Positions 49,701-59,350 of a stretch of 64,000 nucleotides of DNA are shown here, piece after piece. This stretch comes from Bolinopsis microptera. Taxonomy: Eukaryota; Ctenophora; Tentaculata; Lobata; Bolinopsidae. Below the pieces are notes generated by a model. The model had not been told where the DNA came from. It saw only the letters and a program-made list of their open reading frames with translations, and did not search any database. The translations under genes were made by a program, and so were the position numbers. The DNA is taken from contig NC_087078.1 in assembly GCF_026151205.1 (NCBI RefSeq), forward strand, positions 8,758,675-8,822,674. Direction: 5' to 3'. How positions within the stretch are numbered: position 1 is the first letter of the stretch; every line of letters begins with the position of its first letter.

Positions 49701-52700
49701 AAATAAACAATTAATGTACCTCACCTCCCCACGAGAATCCACATATATACAATCTTTCAAAATAAACTCACATCAGTGACAGTGCGGTTCATCTTCATGT
49801 GGTGTAGGACAGAAAGAGAGGGAATCAGTTCACTCTTCTGCTCAGGAGTGAGGTCCCCTCCACTGTAGCCCTGGGGGTACTCCTCGTCCAGAAACTTGGT
49901 GGAGATGTTGCCTGATTTGAACCTTGCGGGAGATGCTATAAGTTAGATACAGTTGACAGTCAGCGGTGGGATAAATAGACTGTAGTTGGCAAAGATATTT
50001 AGAAACAGAAAAACGTAGACGTTTGTTTACATTTACTAAAAGAACTTTTAGTAAGCTGTAGTAAGAAATGATGGAGGTCGGACAGAATGGACTGTCTCCG
50101 ACCTGTTGAAATAGTATCTTGTGTGGTACATACACATTATTGACATGAACATGTAACTAGTATAGGTAGAACCTAGTGTATTTGGAAAACGAAGGTATAT
50201 TATTATAAGACATAAGGAATTTTCTTGTGTTTGACACTAAATACACATGAAATGAAAAAGTCTAGAACTTCCTAAACTAACCTCTCATTTCCCAGTATCT
50301 CCCGTAAAAGTGGAGTATTATGAGTGATGCCGTCAATAACAAACTAAACTAACCTCTCATTTCCCAGTATCTCCCGTAAAAGTGGAGTATTATGAGTGAT
50401 GCCGTCAATAACAAACTAAACTAACCTCTCATTTCCCAGTATCTCCCGTAAAAGTGGAGTGTTATGAGTGATGCCGTCAATAACAAACTAAACTAACCTC
50501 TCATTTCCCAGTATCTCCCGTAAAAGAGGAGTGTTATGAGTGTTGCCGTCAATAACAAACTAAACTAACCTCTCATTTCCCAGTATCTCCCGTAAAAGTG
50601 GAGTATTATGAGTGATGCCGTCAATAACAAACTAAACTAACCTCTCATTTCCCAGTATCTCCCGTAAAAGTGGAGTATTATGAGTGATGCCGTCAATAAC
50701 AAACTAAACTAACCTCTCATTTCCCAGTATCTCCCGTAAAAGTGGAGTATTATGAGTGATGCCGTCAATAACATACTAAACTAACCTCTCATTTCCCAGT
50801 ATCTCCCGTAAAAGTGGAGTATTATGAGTGATGCCGTCAATAACAAACTAAACTAACCTCTCATTTCCCAGTATCTCCCGTAAAAGTGGAGTATTATGAG
50901 TGATGCCGTCAATAACAAACTAAACTAACCTCTCATTTCCCAGTATCTCCCGTAAAAGAGGAGTGTTATGAGTGATGCCGTCAATAACAAACTAAACTAA
51001 CCTCTCATTTCCCAGTATCTCCCGTAAAAGTGGAGTATTATGAGTGATGCCGTCAATAACAAACAAAACTAACCTCTCATTTCCCAGTATCTCCCGTAAA
51101 AGTGGAGTATTATGAGTGATGCCGTCAATAACAAACTAAACTAACCTCTCATTTCCCAGTATCTCCCGTAAAAGTGGAGTATTATGAGTGATGCCGTCAA
51201 TAACAAACTAAACTAACCTCTCATTTCCCAGTATCTCCCGTAAAAGTGGAGTGTTATGAGTGATGCCGTCAATAACAAACTAAACTAACCTCTCATTTCC
51301 CAGTATCTCCCGTAAAAGTGGAGTATTATGAGTGATGCTGTCAATAACATACTAAACTAACCTCTCATTTCCCAGTATCTCCCGTAAAAGTGGAGTATTA
51401 TGAGTGATGCCGTCAATAACAAACTAAACTAACCTCTCATTTCCCAGTATCTCCCGTAAAAGAGGAGTGTTATGAGTGATGCCGTCAATAACAAACTAAA
51501 CTAACCTCTCATTTCCCAGTATCTCCCGTAAAAGAGGAGTGTTATGAGTGATGCCGTCAATAACAAACTAAACTAACCTCTCATTTCCCAGTATCTCCCG
51601 TAAAAGAGGAGTGTTATGAGTGATGCCGTCAATAACAAACTAAACTAACCTCTCATTTCCCAGTATCTCCCGTAAAAGTGGAGTGTTATGAGTGTTGCCG
51701 TCAATAACAAACTAAACTAACCTCTCATTTCCCAGTATCTCCCGTAAAAGAGGAGTGTTATGAGTGATGCCGTCAATAACAAACTAAACTAACCTCTCAT
51801 TTCCCAGTATCTCCCGTAAAAGAGGAGTGTTATGAGTGATGCCGTCAATAACAAACTAAACTAACCTCTCATTTCCCAGTATCTCCCGTAAAAGAGGAGT
51901 GTTATGAGTGATGCCGTCAATAACAAACTAAACTAACCTCTCATTTCCCAGTATCTCACGTAAAAGTGGAGTGTTATGAGTGATGCCGTCAATAACAAAC
52001 TAAACTAACCTCTCATTTCCCAGTATCTCCCGTAAAAGAGGAGTGTTATGAGTGATGCCGTCAATAACAAACTAAACTAACCTCTCATTTCCCAGTATCT
52101 CCCGTAAAAGTGGAGTGTTATGAGTGATGCCGTCAATAACAAACTAAACTAACCTCTCATTTCCCAGTATCTCCCGTAAAAGTGGAGTATTATGAGTGAT
52201 GCCGTCAATAACAAACTAAACTAACCTCTCATTTCCCAGTATCTCCCGTAAAAGTGGAGTGTTATGAGTGATGCCGTCAATAACAAACTAAACTAACCTC
52301 TCATTTCCCAGTATCTCCCGTAAAAGTGGAGTATTATGAGTGATGCCGTCAATAACAAACTAAACTAACCTCTCATTTCCCAGTATCTCCCGTAAAAGTG
52401 GAGTGTTATGAGTGATGCCGTCAATAACAAACTAAACTAACCTCTCATTTCCCAGTATCTCCCGTAAAAGTGGAGTATTATGAGTGATGCCGTCAATAAC
52501 AAACTAAACTAACCTCTCATTTCCCAGTATCTCCCGTAAAAGTGGAGTGTTATGAGTGATTCCGTCAATAACAAACTAAACTAACCTCTCATTTCCCAGT
52601 ATCTCCCGTAAAAGTGGAGTATTATGAGTGATGCCGTCAATAACATACTAAACTAACCTCTCATTTCCCAGTATCTCCCGTAAAAGTGGAGTGTTATGAG

Positions 52701-55700
52701 TGATGCCGTCAATAACAAACTAAACTAACCTCTCATTTCCCAGTATCTCCCGTAAAAGTGGAGTGTTATGAGTGATGCCGTCAATAACAAACTAAACTAA
52801 CCTCTCATTTCCCAGTATCTCCCGTAAAAGTGGAGTATTATGAGTGATGCCGTCAATAACATACTAAACTAACCTCTCATTTCCCAGTATCTCCCGTAAA
52901 AGTGGAGTATTATGAGTGATGCCGTCAATAACAAACTAAACTAACCTCTCATTTCCCAGTATCTCCCGTAAAAGTGAAGTGTTATGAGTGATGCCGTCAA
53001 TAACAAACTAAACTAACCTCTCATTTCCCAGTATCTCCCGTAAAAGTGGAGTATTATGAGTGATGCCGTCAATAACAAACTAAACTAACCTCTCATTTCC
53101 CAGTATCTCACGTAAAAGTGGAGTGTTATGAGTGATGCCGTCAATAACAAACTAAACTAACCTCTCATTTCCCAGTATCTCACGTAAAAGTGGAGTGTTA
53201 TGAGTGATGCCGTCAATAACAAACTAAACTAACCTCTCATTTCCCAGTATCTCCCGTAAAAGAGGAGTGTTATGAGTGATGCCGTCAATAACAAACTAAA
53301 CTAACCTCTCATTTCCCAGTATCTCCCGTAAAAGTGGAGTATTATGAGTGATGCCGTCAATAACAAACTAAACTAACCTCTCATTTCCCAGTATCTCCCG
53401 TAAAAGAGGAGTGTTATGAGTGATGCCGTCAATAACAAACTAAACTAACCTCTCATTTCCCAGTATCTCCCGTAAAAGTGGAGTATTATGAGTGATGCCG
53501 TCAATAACATACTAAACTAACCTCTCATTTCCCAGTATCTCCCGTAAAAGTGGAGTATTATGAGTGATGCCGTCAATAACATACTAAACTAACCTCTCAT
53601 TTCCCAGTATCTCCCGTAAAAGTGGAGTATTATGAGTGATGCCGTCAATAACAAACTAAACTAACCTCTCATTTCCCAGTATCTCACGTAAAAGTGGAGT
53701 ATTATGAGTGATGCTGTCAATAACATACTAAACTAACCTCTCATTTCCCAGTATCTCCCGTAAAAGTGGAGTATTATGAGTGATGCCGTCAATAACAAAC
53801 TAAACTAACCTCTCATTTCCCAGTATCTCACGTAAAAGTGGAGTATTATGAGTGATGCTGTCAATAACATACTAAACTAACCTCTCATTTCCCAGTATCT
53901 CCCGTAAAAGTGGAGTATTATGAGTGTTGCCGTCAATAACAAACTAAACTAACCTCTCATTTCCCAGTATCTCCCGTAAAAGTGGAGTGTTATGAGTGAT
54001 GCCGTCAATAACATACTCATCCAGAGCTTTCTCCATGTGATCTATAGCTTCCTGCCTTGTTGGAGCGTATGTTACTAGTTTAGATATCATGGGATCGTAG
54101 TGGATACTAATGCTGCTACCCTCTACTATACCACTATCACATCGTACTCCTGGAGAATGGAGGGAATCAGGAATCAATTATCTTCAATCTGACAATCATC
54201 ATCATCTTCGCTGTAAAACTAACACTTGTAGTTGTTGAACAACTGCTAAATTCGCGGAGAACTAAACCTGAAATACACTAACCTAGTTGGGAGTAACCTA
54301 GTAACCAGTAATACACTAACCTAGTAACCTAGTAACCAGTAATACACTAACCTAGTAACCTAGTAACCTAGTAACCAGTAATACACTAACCTAGTAACCT
54401 AGTAACCTAGTAACCAGTAATACACTAACCTAGTAACCTAGTAATCTAGTAACCAGTAATACACTAACCTAGTAACCTAGTAACCTAGTAACCTAGTAAC
54501 CAGTAATACACTAACCTAGTAACCTAGTAACCTAGTAACCTAGTAACCTAGTAACCTAGTAACCTAGTAACCTAGTAACCTAGTAACCAGTAATACACTA
54601 ACCTAGTAACCTAGTAACCTAGTAACCAGTATACACTAACCTAGTAACCTAGTAACCTAGTAATCTAGTAACCAGTAATACACTAACCTAGTTCTGCAGT
54701 GTTGTGAGAGACGCCTGGTTCTGTGTACTTGGTGAGTAGACCTACACTGGGCAGATATCTGACTGGGTCCTCTGCGTACACTCTACACTCCATAGCCCAT
54801 CCTGAAATTAGCAGTTAGCAGGAATACTCTCAAATAGCTCCTTAGTAACCTAGTAACCTAGTCACCTAGTAACCTAGTAACCTAGTAACCTAGTAACCAG
54901 TAATACACTCTACACTTCATGGCCCATCCTGAAATTAACAGTTAGCATGCATACTGTGCAGTACTTGGGAGCAGGTCTCGAGCAGGTCTTCGGCGTATTT
55001 TCACGTTTATTGGACGATTTGGACGTTTCAGGAAAATTTTCGGGCTTCAGTAGTAAGCTGATAGTGACTGATTTGCGCCAAACACAGCAGGGGTGATAAG
55101 TGTAAGACACGTACCTTTGATTCCGATATCAGATTGGGTATAGCTGAGAGGGTAGCCGGCCGCTACGCGTAACATCTCATCCACTATATCCACCTGAAAT
55201 AATATGTGTTAGTATCAAGTATTTAGCATATCCCCCGCTATTTCATTTCACTTTTCCCTACTGCACACATAGACTAGAACTACAAATGTAAGATAAAGGA
55301 ATGAAGCAAGCAATGGCACTAGGTTACTAGGTTACAGGTTACTACCATTAGTAACCAGTGCTGAAGGTACTTACCCCAGTTATACACTCCGTGATAGGGT
55401 GCTCAACTTGCAGTCTCGTGTTCATCTCCAGGAAGTAGAAGTTCATTTGGGTGTCCACTAGGAACTCTACCGTGCCCGCACTCTGGTAATAAACAGTGTT
55501 TAAAGGAACATGAAGAAATTCCCAAAAAAAGTGTGTTTCTAGAGTAAAACGCGCAGTTTTGCTAGTACCTCAGTTAAGTTTTTCAAAATTGTCCCACATT
55601 CAAACGACGATTTCGCGCCCTCCTAAGATGGCGCGGGGCCCTTCGTTACGCCACTGTGAACTACATTGAAATCTATCAAAGAGTATCCTGAATATACAAA

Positions 55701-58700
55701 TTTGCTGACTGCAGTGGGTCAGGGTAAACAATTATAAAAGTTTGGTTAAAATACTAAACTAACCTGATAATTTACAGCTTGAGACAGCAGCACCGCTTGT
55801 TCTCCCATAGCTTTTCTCACTTCAGGAGTGATGAAGGGACTTGGCGCTTCCTCAACTACCTGGATAAGATGGTCAGTAAGATACCGGACTGAGGTCATAA
55901 CTGCAAGAGCAGTCGATAAACTGATTGATTGATATGAATATAATAATAACTAAGGAACTATAGTAACTATAGTAACTATCGTAACTATAGTAACTATAGT
56001 AACTATAGAGCTATAGTAACTATAGTAATTATAGTAACTATAGTAATTATAGTAACTTCTAAGGAACGTACTAACCTTCTGATTCCTCCTCTGAATACTA
56101 CACTCCCTTTCATTCAAGTATATACAGTTTCCCTGGCTATCTGCCAAGATTTGTATCTCTACGTGACGAGGGTTATCGATAAACCTGTACGTCATCAATC
56201 AACAAACTCAAGAACTTATAAAACTAATACAGAATATTTATCCGATGAAAATTATTAAGTTATAAGAATTATTAAATCTGAAGCCTAGCGAGTAAGATAA
56301 TACACCATTGGCATTAAGTTATCATAAAATTAATGAACACACACCGTTCAATGAGAAGTCTATCATCTCCAAAACTAGCTGCGGCCTCCTCTGAGCTCAG
56401 TTTAAATCCCTCCCTCACTTCAGCGTCATTCCACGCTACTCTCATACCTGGTGGTGAGAATGTAACTGTTATTTACTGTTGGGGTGTCCAACCCTAAAAA
56501 ACCCATCCTCGAAATGGAAATTTCAGGTAAAGTTGGGTTTTTTTGGGTATTTTTGGGTTTTTAAAAGAAAAAAGGTTAGAATTGAGGGGCCAGTATAGGT
56601 CAGTGAACTCTTACTTGATTAGAAAACATTGAAAAGAGTACCTAGGGGTTTTGTTTTCAAAGTAGTCGAATTAGACAAAAAGCTCAAAAAAAGGAGAGAG
56701 AAAAAAAAAACCCATTCCCAAAATGGAAATTTAAGGTAAAATGGGTTTTTTGGGGTTGGACACCGCCCACACTTTCTTGGTAGCCAAGGTGTGAAATAGT
56801 GAAAGGGTCGAGTGTAAAGTTTAAATGGACCCGTCTATATTTGCTTAATTAGTCGTACATGAATAGTATAATTTATCAAATTTATGCAGATATAATATTT
56901 AATTTATATCCCCGAAAAAGATTTGGACCGCCCTATGGATCACCTTATCTTATTCCGATAAGATTATATAGTTTTATTCGAGAAATAATTATATAACAGC
57001 CCGGAAGCCCCCAGGGTCGGACGCCTGCCGGCACTACTTGACTCGCCCACTCTCGTGATGTGACACGTGGGCTTGCCCGCGAGACTGCGTGAACAGGGTA
57101 AAGGGGTCCCCTTTCCCGCCTAAAACTGTTCTTTAAATCAAAACGGTATAAGACTAAAAGTACTATATACTTCTGAGGGTTTTTTGGGGATATATTTATA
57201 AATTACGCTGTAAACTGTGCTTACCTTTTCCACCACCTCCGGCCGATGCCTTTATCATTACAGGATATCTGAAATGTTATGATATTACCTAGGGCATGTC
57301 GCGTCGTGATATCGTGGATCAAAGTAGTTCAAATACTGTATTACCGTAGATGGTTTTCTGCCCAGTAGAGTTTACTGCTAGTACAGTAGTCAGCGCAGTC
57401 CAGATAAAAATAAACTATGGTCAACCACAGCGCCAGATAATTGTGAATTAACAGGTAACTATGGTAACTAGCTGCTCCAATAACAGGAAACTGTAAACTA
57501 ACTAACCCGACTTGATTAGCAATAGTGACCGCAGCCACATCGTCCTCCACAACACCATCATAACCAGGTATACAGTTCACACCTGCAGCACGCGCTATTA
57601 TCTTGGACTCTATCTTATCACCCATAGCCTGACAGGGTAGTTTTATCAGAGAAACTCATGGGGGGGGGGGGGGGGGGGGCCGGGGGGCCGGGGGGGGGGG
57701 GGTTAATATAACAAATTGAGTAGTACTAGGTCATTGTTACTTGTTAGTTAACAGTTAACAGTTAAATATTCTATCAATATTCCAACTATTTTAGTTAATG
57801 AAAGTCTCCTAAACTACTGTACCTGTATAGCCTTTTCTTTAGGCCCAATGAAGGCTATACCCCTCTCCTCAAGGAGTTGAGCGAACTTACAGTTCTCACT
57901 GAGGAACCCGTACCCTGGGTGTACTGCTTGAGATCCTGTACTTACTGCCGCGTTCACTATCGCCTGATAGTATACAGTTTAGATAACAGTCACCACTTCA
58001 GTGATTATATACATTATAGGGGGAGGGCTGGATCATGATTCCCCCGTAATATGGTTAAGTAAAATGAATATACTAAACGATAAGTTTTGGAGAACTTCAT
58101 TTTAAGTGATCTATCTTCTGCAAAATAATGAATTATAATGACTTTGTTGCAGCTAAAAGATCCCAATAAAATAAATTATGTTGAGCCATCATCTTACCTC
58201 CATGTCCAGGTAACTCTGGTTGCTAGGAGCCGGTCCCACACAAATAGCCTCATCAGCCATCCGCACGTGCAGCGCGCGGTCGTCCACGTCACTGTGCACC
58301 GCGACTGTCTTGATGCCGAGCGAGCGGCACGTCTTCATTACACGGCATGCTATCTCCCCTCTGTTCGCTATCAGTACCTGCCAGGAGACCACTCGTGTTA
58401 ATTGTAGACCAGGATACTGGTTGGGGTGAGCTTTATTTGGTTTGACACGTGGTACTGATGTATGGAGTTGGGTGGTCCCTGCTGGAAACTGACTGATCAA
58501 TGGTTGTTTCCCTTCAGAAAGCTCACCTCCCCCAGTATCTTTGTCTGTAGAAATACGTTCCGAAGAATGTGCTATTTTCAGCATTTTTTTAATTAATGGA
58601 ATAGAGTTTTAAAATACTATCTCACTTTATCAAAAGGTTTGGTGACGGTGGCAGTTTGAAGAGTTCTTTTAAACTGTGCGAGGAGACCGGTGCGTGACAT
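46703..58700 (-). CDS. PCCA: Propionyl-CoA carboxylase alpha subunit, mitochondrial
   Basis: PCCA carboxylates biotin with ATP and bicarbonate; with the beta subunit it makes methylmalonyl-CoA from propionyl-CoA in the mitochondrial matrix. Exons (complement): 58626-58700, 58198-58377, 57823-57963, 57507-57628, 57225-57268, 56345-56447, 56076-56184, 55764-55859, 55375-55482, 55115-55193, 54688-54801, 53954-54149, 49772-49922, 48938-49055, one unresolved exon, 47716-47812, 47213-47310, 46703-46789. Exon 1 encodes a basic mitochondrial presequence. Landmarks: [35 protein letters not shown]-grasp loop; [29 protein letters not shown], as in PCCA rather than MCCC1; SPMPG; biotinyl-lysine in AMKM (codon 47231-47233). 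All other junctions keep phase. The phase gap between 48938 and 47812 requires one exon of length 3n+2, corresponding to the middle of the BT domain. Its introns are laden with repeats. Confidence 0.93.
47231..47233 (-). other. PCCA: Biotin attachment lysine codon (AMKM)
   Basis: In the penultimate exon, AMKMNNS follows [20 protein letters not shown]. The lysine of AMKM is the residue biotinylated by holocarboxylase synthetase across biotin carboxyl carrier domains. Confidence 0.95.
47545..47716. repeat. 21-bp repeat of the PCCA intron-16 splice donor
   Basis: On the minus strand the authentic border CCTG/GTAAGTAACC (47716/47715) is followed by about seven more 21-bp units, each ending CCTGGTAAGTAACC. 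One, near 47580, is mutated to GGAAAG and loses its GT. The plus-strand frame with GYPGYLP repeats is an artefact of this array. Confidence 0.9.
47813..48937 (-). other. PCCA intronic segment that should contain the unresolved exon
   Basis: Phase requires an exon of length 3n+2 here. Two weak candidates were seen: one after a TTAATCTTATAG acceptor (about 48077, reading FNLSVIIDS) and one after a TTGCTTCTAG acceptor (about 48672, reading [11 protein letters not shown]). Neither is convincing. The segment also contains the palindromes at 48704-48748. Confidence 0.4.
48704..48748. repeat. Two adjacent perfect palindromes
   Basis: TAAGACACGTACAA/TTGTACGTGTCTTA (28 bp, 48704-48731) abuts TTACTTAAGAGCTTAAGTAA. 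They lie in a PCCA intron. Confidence 0.8.
49078..49150. repeat. ACCATGGTTACTACAGTT minisatellite
   Basis: Imperfect 9/18-bp units directly precede the acceptor of PCCA exon 48938-49055, on its upstream (intron) side. Confidence 0.85.
49306..49712. mobile_element. Inverted-repeat element (MITE-like) in PCCA intron 13
   Basis: The left arm contains TAGTAAGTACCCGCTCAGCA and GAGAGAGGTGATGCACAT. It is found inverted at 49650-49705, and a partial direct copy of the arm occurs at 49345-49410. The interior has no open frame. Confidence 0.75.
50281..53952. repeat. 72-bp tandem array: 51 extra copies of PCCA exon-12 tail plus splice donor
   Basis: Units start every 72 bp from 50281 (CCTCTCATTTCCCAGTATCT) and run seamlessly into the authentic exon end at 53954. 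Read on the minus strand, each unit holds the last 59 nt of exon 12 (coding VIDGITHN and [11 protein letters not shown]), the donor GAGAG/GTTAGT and seven further intronic bases. Units differ at a few recurring positions (A/T, A/G, C/A), arranged in mixed order, so the array evolved by repeated amplification. The period is 24 codons and each unit has an in-frame TAG just after the donor. Confidence 0.97.
54264..54688. repeat. CTAGTAAC minisatellite carrying copies of the PCCA intron-11 donor
   Basis: The authentic border CTAG/GTTAGTGTATTACTGG (54688/54687, minus strand) is repeated about nine more times down to 54264, each copy separated by one to ten 8-bp TTACTAGG units. Confidence 0.92.
54840..54945. 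repeat. Duplicated PCCA exon-11 acceptor fused to the CTAGTAAC repeat
   Basis: TTAATTTCAG/GATGGGCCATGAAGTG (minus strand, about 54938-54910) copies the acceptor and first bases of exon 11 (54801). After about 30 exonic bases it passes into the CTAGTAAC minisatellite. It is a truncated exon duplicate. Confidence 0.85.
55517..55656 (-). mobile_element. Partial copy of the CAGTGGCGTAACG hAT MITE
   Basis: On the minus strand the sequence from 55656 reads CAGTGGCGTAACGAAGGGCC. It follows the left part of the 37656-37942 element for about 140 bp with scattered differences, then stops; the other end is missing. It lies in a PCCA intron. Confidence 0.8.
55958..56056. repeat. (TATAGTAAC)n 9-bp repeat
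   Basis: About ten imperfect 9-bp units lie 20 bp downstream of the donor of PCCA exon 56076-56184. Confidence 0.85.
56483..56764. mobile_element. MITE with GGTGTCCAACCC termini
   Basis: GGTGTCCAACCCTAAAAAAC at the left is matched by the inverted end finishing at 56764 (TTTTTTGGGGTTGGACACC). A related half copy occurs at about 61868-62012 in an uL2m intron, sharing GGTTTTGTTTTCAA and GTAGTCGAATTAGA. No transposase. Confidence 0.75.
57657..57703. repeat. Poly-G tract with CC interruptions
   Basis: About 40 bases of almost pure G in a PCCA intron; length is likely unreliable in the assembly. Confidence 0.8.
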
Positions 58701-59350
58701 GGCTGACTAAAGAGCTAGAGAAGAAGTTTAGTTATTTACTAAAGAATTTGTTAATTATTTACTAAAGAATATGTTAAGTTATTTACTAAAGAATTTGTTC
58801 AGTTATTAAGCTGTCTCCGATTTGTTTAAACACAAGTCTTTTTAATTTAATTTAAATTCTTGTATAAATACCTAGTTTAGTTAGTGGATTTGTCAATTTA
58901 GTTAGTTGTTGCAATAATAATTTGTCACTCTAACGGTTAACCCAGGATTTTAGTAATTTGTAAAGGTAGCTATGGGCTACATCAGGCTGAAATTAGAATT
59001 CAGACTCTAGGAAATGAAATTAACTTCTCGATCAAGTAAAATATTTGGAAAATATTAGAAAATTACAAAACTTTATCATTTTATGGGTTGTTGGAAAAGG
59101 GGTTTCTTGGCAAACTAAAGAACATTAGCAGATTTTATAACATGAATAATAATTTAAGTCTAAAATAAATAGGTCCCTCTCGCAGTAATTTGCAATAAAA
59201 GTCAACACACAATATCCAGGCCACGGCTAAAATACACACAATATTCACCTTTAAACAATCAAATTAACTTAATATTATAGGAACAGTAGGGACTAGGGAG
59301 GTTCATACATGAACAGGTACTACTAATTAAACTAAGTTAATACTGCAGTT

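Noticed and set aside
50281-53952. Could the 72-bp array be a CRISPR array?
   Set aside because: There are no spacers: whole units are near-identical, and the sequence is eukaryotic exon plus intron.
53944-54177. MCCC1 (methylcrotonyl-CoA carboxylase alpha) instead of PCCA
   Set aside because: [17 protein letters not shown] and GVRCDSGI match PCCA-type sequence; MCCC1 has a different motif after the YDPMI block.
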